Assembly (NCBI RefSeq): GCF_000801105.2
Contig: NC_079514.1
Coordinates: 21,244,293 to 21,308,292 of the forward strand
DNA from: Raphanus sativus
Lineage: Eukaryota > Streptophyta > Magnoliopsida > Brassicales > Brassicaceae
DNA length: 64,000 nucleotides
Reading direction: 5' to 3'
The stretch's first letter is position 1. The number at the start of each line of letters is the position of its first letter. Below are positions 1 through 11,778 of this stretch, piece by piece. The notes under the pieces were generated by a model. The model worked only from the letters and a program-made list of their open reading frames with translations. It was not told the DNA's origin and did no database searches. Position numbers and translations under genes: made by a program.

Positions 1-1697
1 GCTGTGAGCAAGAAGATATCCCACCTTCTATCCAGATGATTCCAGATTAGCCTGTTCGGACATATGGCAATATCTTTATGATTCTTATCAAACCAGGATG
101 ATATGTCTAAGAAGCTTTATTGGAAACCACTAATCAGTGGAGAAATAACCAGGAAGTTGAATAAATCTCATAGGAGTTGTGAGTAAGAAGATATCCCACT
201 TTCTATCCAGATGATTCCAGATTAGCCTGTTCGAACATATGCCATTATCTTCATGATTCTTATCAAACCAGGATGAACCACGATCTAAGAAGCTCTATTT
301 GGAACCAATATTCAGTGGAAAATAACCAGGAAGTTAAATAAATCTCATAGGAGTTGTGAGTAAGAAGATACCCCACTTTCTATCCAGATGATTCCAGATT
401 AGCCTGTTCGGACATATAGCAATATCTTCATGATTCTTATCAAACCAGGATGAACCACGATCTAAGAAGCTTTATTTGGAACCACTAATCAGTGGAGAAT
501 AACCAGGAAGTTGAATAAATCTCATAAGTGTTGTGAGCAAGTAGATATTCCACCTTCTATCCAGATGATTCAGATTAGCCTGTTCGGACATATGCCTTTA
601 TCTTCATGATTCTTATCAAACCAGGATGAAACCACGATCTAAGAAGCTTTATTTGGAACCACTAATCAGTGGTGAATAACCAGGAAGTTGAATAAATATC
701 ATAAGTGCTGTGAGCAAGAAGATATCCCACTTCTCTATCCAGATGATTCCAGATTAGCCTGTTCGGAAAATGTCATTATCTTCATGATTCTTATCAAACC
801 AGGATGAACCAATATGTAAGAAGCTTGATTGGGAACCACTAATTAGTGGAGAATAACCAGGAAGTTGAATAAATCTCATAAGTGTTGTGAGCAAGAAGAT
901 ATCCCACCTTCTATCCAGATGATTCCAGATTAGGCCTGTTTCGACATATGCCATTATCTTCATGATTCTTATCAAACCAGGATGAACCACGATCTAAGAA
1001 GATTTATTTGGACCACTAATCAGTGGAGAATAACCAGGAAGTTGAATAAATCTCATAGAAGTTGTGATTAAGAAGATATCCCACTTTCTATCCAGATGAT
1101 TCCAGATTAGCCTGTTCGGACATATGGCAATATCTTCATGATTCTTATCAAGGCAGGATGAACCAATATGTAAGAAGCTTGATTGGGATCCACTAACAGT
1201 GGAGAATAACCAGGAAGTTGAATAAATCTCATAGGAGTTTGTGAGTAAGAAGATATCCCACTTTCTATCCAGATGATTCAAGATTAGCCCCTGTTCGGAC
1301 ATATGCCATTATCTTCATGATTCTTATCAAACCAAGGATGAACCACGATCTAAGAAGCTTTATTTGGAACCACTATTCAGTGGAGATTAACCAGGAAGTT
1401 AAATAAATCTCATAGGAGTTGTGAGTAATAAGATACCCCACTTTCTATCCAGATGATTCCAGATTAGCCTGTTCGGACATATGGCAATAGCTTCATGATT
1501 CTTATCAAACCAGGATGAACCACGATCTAAGAAGCTTTATTTGGAACCACTAATCAGTGGAGAATAACCAGAAAGTTGAATAAATCTCATAAGTGTTGTG
1601 AGCAAGAAGGTATCCCACCTTCTATCCAGATGATTCCAGATTAGCCTGTTCGGACATATGCCATTAGCCTGTTCGGACATATGATTCCAGATTAGCC
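1..1697. repeat. CentBr-type ~177-bp centromeric satellite array
   Basis: About 9.5 head-to-tail monomers. The HindIII-like position (AAGCTT or a one-base variant) recurs at 112, 290, 467, 644, 821, 999, 1175, 1355 and 1532, a spacing of 176-180 bp. Each monomer carries the blocks TTCATGATTCTTATCAAACC, AATCAGTGGAGAATAACC and GAAGTTGAATAAATCTCAT, which I recognise from the Brassica HindIII/CentBr centromeric satellite. The array is open at the left edge of the window. It ends inside a monomer near 1697, where a short segment (ATTAGCCTGTTCGGACATATG) is repeated just before non-satellite DNA starts. The ORFs that cross the array have no coding meaning. Confidence 0.93.
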
Positions 1698-1826
1698 GTA
1701 ACTAATAATGTATTGTATACGCTTAGTTCGGAGACGTTATCGCATACATAGGAGTAGGAAACCAGTGTACTTAAATATATAATACTAGTAGTAGTAGTAT
1801 AGAAAACTTGATCTGGGGACCTTACT
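1698..1826. other. 3' remnant of element E between satellite and stop codon
   Basis: This 129-bp stretch lies between the satellite array and the stop codon of the element E integrase (minus strand). It includes a short AGT microsatellite around 1785-1800. No coding potential or LTR is recognisable. The 3' untranslated part and 3' LTR of E are missing, so E was cut here by the satellite junction. Confidence 0.5.
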
Positions 1827-1964
1827 TTAGAAATGATAGAATTTGAGATGCAAGGCGTTCCAGCAGTTAGGTTGGACCTTGCCATCGCTATCTTGCAGCT
1901 TATAGGCTCCTGCCCCCTGCACCTCTATTACCTTATAAGGACGCTCCCATCCAGGGACGAGTTT
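1827..1964 (-). pseudogene. Element E integrase C-terminal fragment
   Basis: Minus-strand reading from 1964 gives the end of a Ty3/gypsy integrase (LVPGWERPYKVIEV, then AYKLQDSDGKVQPNCWN and KFYHF) up to a TAA at 1827-1829. The same frame continues upstream at 13144, where the segment ending in DKSAGKL is found. N1 (1965-13143) was therefore inserted inside this codon run. The 5-bp duplication AGTTT at 1960-1964 and 13144-13148 marks the insertion. This is the last exon-like piece of the dissected Tat-like element E. Confidence 0.8.
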
Positions 1965-3064
1965 TGATAGTGCTCAAATTACTCTGTAGAGCTTACTCTC
2001 TCAAATAAGAGGTTTAGCTGTAGTACTTAGGGGAGCTAGGGAACCAATTAAATATAATCAATTAATCAATCCTAGGTGAAGTTGGTTTTAATAAAGAAAT
2101 GTAAATGACAATTCTTAAAATGAGGAAGGTAGTTGCTCTAACTAACAATATGATGGTTGTTTAAATGATAATGAAGAGTGCTAGACTTAGGGCTTTTATT
2201 CAGGAATGTAGATTATAATATCTATAAATGCCTAACAAGTTGCTTGCATGATACTATAGAACTCAGCCGCTTAACTCTCAGTGATGTCTCACTGGTTAAA
2301 TAATCTAGATCTCTGGCCTCAACTGTCATATGTTGACACAGAAAAAGAGTCGATCGATATCCTTTAGAGATATCGAGCGATACACCTTTCGCAGCGCCGA
2401 TAGATTCACCTGTCGGGATAGCGATCGACGGCTTCTAGATATGCCTAGGCGCGAGCCGATAATGAACACTAGATCTAAAGGAGGGCGGTTAGCTCTTCTC
2501 CAAGGAGACACTAGTTCAAACAGATAATTCAAGATATCAAAGATCCTAGTGATCTATGCTCTAGTTAGCTACTTTAGAACAAGATTAGGGTGCAATCTAT
2601 TTGATGAATATCACTACTTAGCAAATATAGTTTGGGGCTAATTCCACAAACCAATTTAAACCCTAGATATAACAAGTAGACTACTCAGACATAGCTAAGC
2701 AATTTATAATAATAGATAGATAAAAGAATTGCATAGATAAGGAGTAGAAAACAAATGGAGTTCACAAATCTCTCAAATCTCTCAAAACATATAAAACTCT
2801 AGTCTCTCTCTCACACTCTCTGCTTTGCCTCTCAAGACTTGTGCTTTTTAGACTTGTCAAAGCTTGCTTGCCGTCAAAAACACTTAGCAGGAATATTTAA
2901 GCATTTCCATTAAGTTAAAAACTCGTCAGGGGCAATCTCGTAATTTGGTGAAGTCTTGGTGAAGGAGTCGGCTAAACCATTTCGTCCTCGATATCGATCG
3001 ACAACACTAGTTCTCAGCTACATCGATCGACAACTCTGGATGAGTATCGATCGATTCTTATTAC

Positions 3065-4534
3065 TGATGTTAGGAATTTTGAGGCTCCTAAGTCAAATGA
3101 TAGTATAGTGGAAGTAAGTTGTCGAACCAGTTCTGAGGGATTCAAATGCAGAGAGAATGCAAGTATTTGCCTAATCTAGGTGCAACCAGTGAATTGGATG
3201 GTTTTTAAACTAAAACTAAAATGCAAGTAACAGAAATGATACTTTTAAGCTATTGGAAAGGAGAACTCATGGGTACAGGGATTTCAGACCTTGGGTGATC
3301 AAGTTTCGAACTAAGGACGACAAATGAATCAATCAAACTATTAACCTTAAGCCTAGACACAATTCTAAGCAAGTTCTATGTCTAGATGAATGCTCATTTG
3401 CTAACATGTCTCAAACATCAAATGTCTTTGGTTGAATAACATGCAAGCAATCATTACTAACAAGTCTATTAGCTATCTTAGCATCTTTAACAACAAATAT
3501 CTTTGGCAAAGTACACTAAGAGCCTAGGAGAGTTGACTCAGGCATTTCATCAAACACCTTTTGGGTGAGAAATGCCTAGAGATCATCCTTTGAGTGGCCT
3601 ACTCAAATGATGCATTAAGATCACTCTACTAGCAAGGAACAAGTATGATCTATACCTAAAACATCCTAGAACTAGCCTAATCACCCTTAATCACCCTAAC
3701 CCATGAATCCAAAAAGTGATTACTCACTAATCTCCATGATTCGTCTTAAACCCATGGTGGATTTCAGATGAATCATATAGAGAATTAGAAGAGAAACTCA
3801 CAAGAACACAAGAACAATCAAATCCAAAAGAGAACTTTTCTTGAGAGAGTTTTGTGTATACAATAGAAAAAAGATCATCTGCCAAATGGTGGCTACATAG
3901 TACTTAAACATTAGGTTTTCCAAGTGCAAAAACGTGCACAACAATTGCAAAAAGGTCCTTGAAAAATAATAAAATCGTGCAGCAGATAACGCGGAGCGAC
4001 CTCAGAGGGTCACTCCAGGAGATCGCTCTTGGGTTGGGAGCGACCTTGGGGGGTCGCTCTGAGAGGTCGCTCCAGCCTCCATTTTTGTGTCTCCGGGCGA
4101 TGAAAACGCGAGCGACTTAGGTAGGTCGCTCTGGTTGGTCGCTCTGGTTGGGAGCTACCTTAGGGGGTCGCTCCAGAAGGTCACTCTGCGGTTCTCGACC
4201 AGGATGGATATGCCTCTAGTAAATTGATCATAACTACTACATTACATCTCCAAATGACTTGAAACCACTTCCATTAGAAATATAACTCAAGTTCCTGTGT
4301 CTCCATAAAATCTTAGCAACAGAAGATTTCTCTAAGGCCTCCATCCATGCTCATCTTTCACCCCCTTTTTGATCACATTGCTTCCAAATGTCTCCAAGAA
4401 CTCCATGTGGTGTTCCAATACCTGATAGAGACATATGTATGCCAAATGCAACCTAAACATGTCTAAATCCTAATCTATATGATTCAAATGCTTATGAATG
4501 AATAGCTAAAACAATGCAAATATGCAAGATATCA
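3065..4534 (-). mobile_element. Solo LTR (Athila-type) nested in N1 3' LTR
   Basis: The segment begins TGATGTTAGG and ends GATATCA, so it has TG...CA termini with short TGAT/ATCA inverted ends. It is flanked by the perfect 5-bp duplication ATTAC (3060-3064 and 4535-4539). The uninterrupted N1 5' LTR reads straight through the equivalent site near 12935. The 1470-bp length and the absence of coding sequence fit a solo LTR left by LTR-LTR recombination. Minus orientation is inferred from a start TGATATCTTGC resembling Athila LTRs. It contains an array of GCGACC/GGTCGC motifs at 3985-4195. Confidence 0.85.
3985..4195. repeat. GCGACC/GGTCGC inverted-motif array in solo LTR
   Basis: About 200 bp hold at least eight copies or near-copies of GAGCGACC and its complement GGTCGCTC, alternating in orientation and separated by short GGG/CTC-rich spacers (for example GGAGCGACCTTGGGGGGTCG). 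The arrangement can fold into several alternative hairpins in an LTR transcript. Its purpose is unknown. Confidence 0.75.
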
Positions 4535-4737
4535 ATTACAATGTTGACTTCCGACTTGGTCTTGAATGGTCAACTCGGGTGTATTATCTTTTGTACTCCA
4601 AAATGCTCCAAAAACATCACTTTATCACGAAACGCTACTGAACCTGAAAACATACCTAACAGGCTAGATAACACATTAGTTATATATAAAATACTAGTAT
4701 ACCATGGTAGAAAATGGGTGAAATCCATGGTATATCA

Positions 4738-6099
4738 ACTCCCTCAGACTTACTCATTTGCTTGTCCTGAAGCAAAAACTAGTAGTCTTTGGAAAAGGTT
4801 TGAAAACAGTAGGGAATCAAAGATTCAAAATATCGAAGTCATCACTCTATGGGTTTGCAATTCATATCTAGACATCCTAATCACAGAAGTTCATTATGTC
4901 TTATCCTAGCTTAGCAACCAAATTCATCTAGTCAACAACTTAGCAAATCTTATCTGACATTCCCCTCTACTAACCTCATTTCTTAACATAAAATAAAAGT
5001 GCAGGCTTTACCTTGGGAGTATCGATCAAAGGACACATGGATTCAACTCAAACAAGTATCTGAACACACATGTAGTCTTCTCTGATCCCTTTCTTCCCTC
5101 ATCTCTCTTCTCTGAATCTCTTATTAGTTTCAATTTCAATAGGTTTTGATGCCACAAAGGTCATCTAGTCTATCTCATGGACATTTGCATTTGTAACTCA
5201 TACATTTTTGACAAAGTGTAGCGAATAATGGGGTCTCTGGTAATTTACCTATCCCTCGTTTCCACAATGTGTGATCATCCTTGAGATTTAGAATACTGGG
5301 GTCGCAGGAGACACTCCTACCCCTCTACCTCTCAAGAAATCATTTCAATCTTTTATAACATAAAACTTAGATCTTTGAGATGCCGAAGAGAGAGAAGGAA
5401 GGGAACCAGAAACACACAGACTTTTTACCTTCCTGACTTGTAAGAGGATTCCGATCCAGTGATTTCCAAGCCCCAAGACAAGCAAATAAAGTCAGTATTA
5501 GTGTTGGAGGTCAGCTTTGGTTCCTTCAAACAATCTCAGCTAGTGTATATAGGTGACATGTTGATCCACTTTAGCATCTTTAGTACTATCTGCAATCAGT
5601 AAATCTAGAATGGTGCTAAAGAGTGGTTAGACAATCAAATATAAATCTATATCAATGTTCCCATTTAATACTTATGTGAAAAATAATTTTTTGAAAAACA
5701 TTTTAATAAAAACCAAAATAAAAAAACATATTAGTAAACTCCCCCCAGACTTAAATTACACTGTCCCAGTGTAACACATCCGGAGTGAAGTAAATAAATA
5801 AATCATAAGAACTGAATGTAACAAGATAGAACGACTAAACATGACCGATATGGTGTCGATCGATACGTAGGGATGTACGTCGATCGTTAGTGATGGTCGT
5901 GTGGTGTCGAGCGATGTGACTGGTATGTCTCGGTTGACGAATCATCATTCTACTTGGATCTTTAAAAACTGCAAAAATAAATGCGAAAAATAAATGTAAA
6001 AATGTAAAAATAACTTAAAAAAAAAAAAAAGAAAACCTAATATTGGGTTGCCTCCCACTCAGCGCTTTGTTATAGTCATTTAGCTTGACTTTGGTGGGT
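4738..6099 (-). other. N1 3' non-coding region with two polypurine tracts
   Basis: This stretch lies between the end of the second ORF and the 3' LTR and has no credible gene. It holds the LTR-adjacent polypurine tract (4738-4755) and a second copy at about 5738-5753 (reverse complement of ACTCCCCCCAGACTTAAATT). It also holds a conserved block at 6044-6100 containing GGGTTGCCTCCCACTCAGCG. The same blocks recur in N2 and N3; the GGGTTGCCTCCCA block also occurs in element D. Confidence 0.7.
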
Positions 6100-8096
6100 G
6101 TGTGACTCATATGGTGCAGCAATTCCTGCTTATCGGACAACAAGCATCAATTTCGTGTCTCCTCCTATCAAACCATGTGGCAATGAAGCTTCTTGTGGCA
6201 TCATCACTTCTTAGCTGTTTCTTATCTATCTTGAGGACTGTATCTGTGAGTTTCCTCAGAGTATTTTCAATAGATTCGATGTTGCCAACTTTCCTGAGGA
6301 TGGTGTTGTAGGAGTATTCTGACAATTCCCTCAGTTCATTATGTATTGCATCGATCTTGTCATGAATCAACTGATCTCGGTCTGCCAAGGATTCAGTGTC
6401 GATCGATGCTACAACATGTGCGTCCGTCGTTTCGCTAGGCGTTCTGTCGGTCGATCCAGTGGTTACTGTGTCGATCTATTATGAAGGTTGTCCTTGGTAC
6501 TGCATAACACATATCTCGTTCTTCAGCTGTCTAGTAGCTCTGCATAGGCTGTTTACTCGTTCGTTGACAGTGTCGTCAATGTCATCACTTCTCCCGTTGA
6601 ATCTCTCCTTCATAGCATTCATAGCTTCGTATAGCTCATGTTTGATCCGGTCAACTTCTGCTGTATGCTCTCTTCGCTGGTGGTGGCTCGATGTCGATCG
6701 ATATGGGTCTGATCCTGTCGATCGATGTCGCGTTTCTGTCACGAAGACCAATATGATCTTGAACTATGCGAATGTCTTGTTGCAACTCGTTAAGCTGTTG
6801 TGACAGTGTATCCAGGTATCGCATGATAGGTGAACTGAAATGATCTTGTCTTTCCTCGTATGATTTCATCATATCCTCTATTGCTGCGAACCTTGTGTCG
6901 ATCGATGGTGAAAAGTTTGTGTCGATCGACGGAATAGTAGCATTCTGAGCTTGACCTTTCTCGCGAATTGTTGCCAACTCTTTCTGTAGAAGATCAATCC
7001 TCTTGCTTAACCATTCGACATTGTTGTTGAGAGGGCTGTAGACGTCTCCAATCCGTGTATTGATGTAAGCAATCTTCCATTCATCTCTTTTAGGTGATGA
7101 ACATTCTGGTTGGTCCTTGGATGTAGTCTTGCCGATGTCGATCGATGGTGTAGGTGCTGTGTCGATCGATACAGGTGGCGTAGCTTCTTTCTCAAGCATG
7201 GTTCTAATGCTCTCAATCTCCATTCTTAGCACTGCCATATCACTTTGGAGAGCTTCATAGCTGCTATCCAAAGGTTGGAAAGTATCTTCCACCAATGTGT
7301 GAAAGTCTGGCTCAAGGTGTGCCTGAGCTCTCCATACATCAGTCACCATATCATCTATCTCCTCTCTACTGTAGGGTACTGGTGGTGGTCTGTATGCATG
7401 GGTGTGTGTGTGTTCTGGAAGGCTTAAGCAACCCTTGTGAAAAAGAGATGCTCTCTCTAGGATTCTCCTTATTTGCTCCTTGGTGGCAGGGATGATTTCA
7501 CCATCAACTCCTCTAGCATGTCCAAACTCATCTCTGTGGACACCAAATTCATCATTTGCTTCCCATTTGAATCTTCAGGATCTGTTGGAATCAAAGGCAC
7601 GTCGCCCAAACTCCAAACGTTTGTCGGGCGATATGACTCTTGCTCTGTCGATCGATCTGGGTAACTCGCCGTCGATCGATGGTGATGAAATGATATCGAT
7701 CGATGGTGAACTCCTACGTTGACCGAAACTTTGAGGAACTGTATCCTCCCTCATGGTGACGTGGTGGTTGTCGTGGACGTGAGCTAGGATGTCTGGATGG
7801 CCACGTTGCTGTGTGAAAAGGTTTTCTGGTCCATTGGCAACTTGAAGGATGTCTGCTATGTCTTCTCTGGTTATGTGCAGAACTCTTCCATCCATTGCTC
7901 TTGCAAAGCCATCTGTGTCCTTGAAAATACCAAATTCATCAGGTGTTAGTGAAACATTCCTGATATCATATGGATCATGAAATTGAGATTGAGCTCTGGT
8001 AAGGGCATCGATCGATGGTGCAGTGGTGGTGGCGATCGATGGTGATCGTCTAGCTGCAGGGTTGGATCGATTATTCTTGGTGTTACAGTCCTCCAT
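6100..8096 (-). pseudogene. N1 second ORF (unknown function, SID-rich, coiled-coil-like)
   Basis: The start at 8096 (MEDCNTKNNRSNPAARRSPS) is supported by the matching ATG of N3 (31227) and by a TATA box 77 bp upstream. Decayed frames continue to about 6107. The N-terminal third holds two related motifs, DEFGIFKDTDGFARAMDG followed by REDIADIL, and DEFGVHRDEFGHARGVDG followed by KEQIRRIL, which look like an internal duplication. The rest is rich in E, K, Q and L heptad-like stretches (coiled coil inferred) with scattered PSID/TSID tripeptides. A TGA follows AFDSNRS near 7574, and further frameshifts occur near 7350 and 6650. I know similar hypothetical proteins from Brassica annotations, but no function. 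It is not RT, RNase H or integrase. Confidence 0.7.
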
Positions 8097-8172
8097 GGTT
8101 ATGTTGCTAGTTGCTCGAAGCTGCTAGGTAAAAGTTGTTGAAAGTTGAAATTTCGTGGCTGGTGTTGACAAC

Positions 8173-8180
8173 TTTATATA
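8173..8180 (-). promoter_or_regulatory. Internal TATA box upstream of N1 second ORF
   Basis: Minus-strand TATATAAA in the context GGGTATATAAAGTTGTC lies 77 bp before the ATG at 8096. The same sequence and spacing occur in N3 (31144-31151, ATG 31227). The conserved spacing suggests a core promoter for the second ORF that is independent of the LTR. Transcription is not shown. Confidence 0.5.
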
Positions 8181-8269
8181 CCCATCGGTTGCCCTAATCG
8201 GTGAAATTCCTATTTTGTCCTTTAAGTCGTCTAGGTCAATATCGATCGATGTGATGCTGACGATGTCGA

Positions 8270-10253
8270 TCAATGGACGATGTCGTTTTGCTGGGTGAAG
8301 TAGATAATCGATCGATGGTGGACGGTGTATGCCGATCGATTTGGGGAAACGACTTGCAAATCTATCATTCTCCATGTAATTTTCCAACCTCTTTCTTCCC
8401 AATAATCTTCATCGAATTCTTCAATGTGGTTTCCACTGTGGGAAGATCTGGCTATATCTACTGCAAAACTTTCATGAAATCCGCTATCTGCCCAACTTCT
8501 TACTGAGTAATCATCTTCTTTTATGTTGGGTGGGATGGCAAAATTTGGGTAGCAATGATCTGGTAGATCGAGTTCATCATCTGGTATGCTTCTGTCGATC
8601 GATGGTCTATGGTTGGTGTCGATATCTTCTGACTCGCTGGTGTCGATCGATGATGTTGAAGTGTTGTCGATCGATCCCGAGTACTCTGTCTCATACTCTA
8701 CTTCACAATGACAAACTGCAATGATACCAAGATCATCTTCTTTTTTCACGGTTTTGGCTGGTGGTTTGCCAAGTTTGACAGGGTCGTAGTGGATATCTGG
8801 ATCTATCATGTCACATATAGCTCCTATTGTAGCCATAAATGCTCTTCCAAGTAAAAGGGAAGAGTTCCAATTTAACTTGATGTCTAGGACATGAAAATCG
8901 ACATGGACAATGGCATTACCAATCTGCACTTCCAGGTCTCTGATCAAGCCTCCAAAATTTTTCTGAGTGTAGTCCACAAATGTGAAGATCTCTGGTGAAG
9001 GCTCTACTTTCAGACCCAGATGGTCTGCCATAACATTTGGTAAGATGCTGACTGAAGAACCAGTGTCACATAGTGCATGAGGAAACTCAATCCCTTGTCA
9101 CATAGTGTCTAGGACATGAAAATCGACATGGACAATGGAATTACCAATCTGCACTTCCAGGTCTCTGATCAAGCATCCAGAATTTTTCTTAGTGTAGTCC
9201 ACAAATGTGAAGATCTCTGGTGAAGGCTCTACTTTCAGACCCAGATGGTACCTTTGGTAAGATGCTGACTGAAGAACCAGTGTCACATAGTGCATGAGGA
9301 AACTCAATCCCTTGTACTACACAGGGTATTGCAAACTTCCCAGGATCACTCTTCTTCTTCAATATAATCCTTTTCCTCATATCTTCTCTGACATTGTCAA
9401 ACATTCTCCTAATGTCATTTTCAGTCTCCCTTGTTTCTCTGAAGAACATCCACAATCTACTTGTGAAGTAAACCTCCTCAAAGGGTTTCTCTAGTGGGAT
9501 TCTGATAACTCTCTTAGTGAAACCATCAATCTCCTTCTCATTAGCTTCCCTCATAAGGTTCTTAGGAGTTTTCTCCTTCCTACTCCTTAACCTTCTTCTT
9601 TCAGTTCCCTCTGGTGTTGGTGTAGTGTCTGAAGGGTTACTAGTAGCCTCTGCAGGGTTAGCTTGTGGTTTTGGTGTGGGTCGGAGTGCATTGATTCGGT
9701 TGCTATCAATCGATGGTAGTTGCACTCGGTATGTGAGAGGTGCGTGTCGATCGATAGGTAGAGAAAAGGGTCGATCGATGTGTGTCTCATCTTTTTGTCG
9801 ATCGATGAGTGGCTCGTCTCGTCGGTCGATATCTTCGTAGGTGGGGGTGGGTGGATGAGGATGCGAAGCCGTGAATTCAGCATGTGTCAAGATCCTAACC
9901 GCGTTGCAATCTGTAGTCGTATCTGGAAATGACATCGTTGGTGTCAATCGATGTGGAGTAGTTGGTGTCGATTGGCACCATTGTGATCCTCCGAAACTTA
10001 GTGAACTTTCCACTTCAAAGTCTCCTTCTTGTAGCTTCTCATGCTTCACCACATGCCAGAAATCATCATCTATAATGGAATTCATGTGGTGTTTCATGCT
10101 TCCTTCTCCTACTTCCTTAGAAGTTCCAATTCTCCTGATAGAGTCTTCAGTTTGGACAATTTGTGTCTCAAGCTTCCTAACTTGAGTACAAATGGTGTAT
10201 ATCCTTGTGTTCAGATTGTTGAAGACAGAGTCAATCTTTCCATTGAAATCCAC
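8270..10253 (-). pseudogene. N1 protease and linker region
   Basis: The retropepsin-like part begins with FPHALCDTGSSVSILPKV near 9290. It continues through EPSPEIFTFVDYTQKN and VDFHVLDIKLNWNSSLLLGR (9031 down to 8830), with the DTGS catalytic motif visible. Upstream, to 10253, is a gag-PR linker with many SIDR/PIDR tripeptides. Downstream of the protease, where pol would start in an autonomous element, there is only a low-complexity SID-rich acidic segment (GSIDNTSTSSIDTSESEDID). The protease is disrupted by a ~225-bp tandem duplication (8881-9105 repeated from 9106). Confidence 0.75.
8881..9318. repeat. ~225-bp tandem duplication within N1 protease
   Basis: The segment starting TGTCTAGGACATGAAAATCG at 8881 starts again at 9106 and runs to about 9318, nearly identical to the first copy. 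The sequence CACATAGTG occurs at both junctions and could have guided slippage or microhomology joining. N3 has a single copy of the corresponding region. Confidence 0.85.
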
Positions 10254-11665
10254 TGTAAGCTTCTGCTGTCCTTCAAGAACTCTATCAATGATGGCATCAA
10301 ACTTACTCTCCTGGGTGGGTGGTGGTGGGTTTTGGTAAGCTGAGTTGCCGTAGTTCCTGGTGTTGGTGAAGTGTTTCTAATAATGTGAACTCTGGTTGTA
10401 GTTACTCTTCTGACCACTGCCAAAAAAGTTTCTGTTTCCACTTTGGTTTCCATATTTCTGAAATCCAGTACCTCCAATGTAGTTCACATCTTCCTCTGTA
10501 TCATCTTCTCTAGCCTCTCCTTCTTCAGCTCAGAAGACTGGTTGCCCCAGAAATGCATGTATAGCATCTATCTTGGCTCTGACTTCATTCATCTGGTTCT
10601 CCCCGATGGCTGCAACCGATTTCTTCTTGTCAAAGTCAGTGTTCTTGTTGCTGCTGCTGTTGGCTAGGTTCTCAATAAGTCTCACAGCCTCTATTGGATT
10701 CCTGGTGTTGAAGTTCCCCTCGCTAGCAGTATCAAGAGCCATCTGATACCTCAAGGTGATACCTCTGTAGAAAGTGCTTAGCAGCTGCACTTTATTGAAT
10801 CCATGGTGTGGACAGTCTCGCTGGAAGAACTTAATCTGATCCACGCGTCTTTAAAAGTCTCACCAGGCTTTTGCGCGAAAGTGGCGATTTTGCTCCTTAA
10901 GTCTTCAGCATGTGCCTCATCAAAGAAATTACGCAGGAAGGCGTTTTTGATGTCGGCCCAGGATGTCAGTGATCCTGTAGGTAGCTGCTTGAGCCAGTGT
11001 GAATCTTCTCCAATCAGTGATTATTTGAAGAGCTTGCAGAGTAGGTAGTCCTCAAGGACTCCATCCATACGAATAGCAGCTATAAGATCCTCGAACCTCT
11101 CCAGATGGTCTATAGGATGCTCGTGTGATAACCCAGAGTAAGGTATCTGTGACACGAGAGAGTAGTACTGAGGCTTGAGCTCGAAGTTCGGCTTCTGAAT
11201 CTCTGGAAGTCGAATAGCTGATCTGTTGGTGTAGTACTCATCAGGACGATTGTAGTCTGCCAACGATCGTGTTTGAGCTTCTCCTGTAGCCTCAGCTTCC
11301 GGCTCATGGATTATGTTTCCCTATGCATCTAGCTTCTGACCTGTTGCATTACGCAGATGACCATCCTGGTCATACAGGTTTCCATTCTCGCCTTGCGTGA
11401 GAATAACAATCGCAACCATGCCTCGCGGGTTAGTATCGATCGATGTACGCTGGGTAGTATCGAACGATGTGGATCGGCAAATGGTATCGGTCGATGGTGC
11501 TGTCTGAGTGTCGGTCGACGGCTGAACGTGAATATCAGTCGACGGTACTGTGGTTCTGTAGATCGATGCGGAGCGTAGGTCTTTCCGGATTGAACGTTCC
11601 AAGTGTGCAGGATCTTCTGAGAATAGTAGTTGACTTCCCTTATTGCTTCTGGTACTGCTGGGCAT
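10254..11665 (-). pseudogene. N1 gag
   Basis: The start at 11665 (MPSSTRSNKGSQLLFSEDPA) lies about 100 bp after the primer binding site. Athila-type gag motifs follow: LPEIQKPNFELKPQYYSLV, HPIDHLERFEDL, QLPTGSLTSWADIKNAFLRN and FFQRDCPHHGF. The frame is interrupted by TAG at 11318-11320, by TAA after CKLFK near 11020, by a small deletion frameshift near 10835 and by further stops near 10528 and 10380. The N-terminal part carries several STD/SID tripeptides. Confidence 0.8.
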
Positions 11666-11760
11666 GTACCTGAAAAGACAAGAAAAATTTTAATCAGAAA
11701 GGGGGTAAAAAGAAAAACCTAAGATTAATAAAATTAAATCTAATGGCGATCAAAGCTCCT

Positions 11761-11774
11761 TGGCAACGGCGCCA
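11761..11774 (-). other. N1 primer binding site (tRNA-Asp)
   Basis: Minus-strand TGGCGCCGTTGCCA begins four bases inside the 5' LTR. It is complementary to the 3' end of nuclear tRNA-Asp, the primer usual for Athila elements. Confidence 0.85.
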
Positions 11775-11778
11775 AATT

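Larger units (their letters stand above)
1965..4737 (-). repeat. N1 3' LTR (interrupted)
   Basis: It matches the 5' LTR at 11779-13143 from the TGATAGTGCTCAAATTAC end to the CCATGGTATATCA end, with a 1470-bp insertion at 3065-4534. Without that insertion and one copy of its TSD it is about 1.3 kb. A polypurine tract (reverse complement of ACTCCCTCAGACTTACTC) abuts its inner end at 4738. Confidence 0.88.

Noticed and set aside
754..1302. ORFs of 78 and 102 codons across the first kilobase
   Set aside because: They are read-throughs of the 177-bp satellite and repeat the same peptide every monomer.
2330..2532. Overlapping ORFs of 65-68 codons on both strands
   Set aside because: They are symmetric products of TCGATCGA-rich LTR sequence and recur in each N LTR.
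3985..4195. CRISPR-like array in the repeated GCGACC region
   Set aside because: Motifs are short, alternate in orientation and lack uniform repeat/spacer length; the DNA is a plant LTR.
4514..4909. 131-codon plus-strand ORF
   Set aside because: It crosses the solo LTR edge, TSD, N1 LTR end and polypurine tract; it is not a gene.
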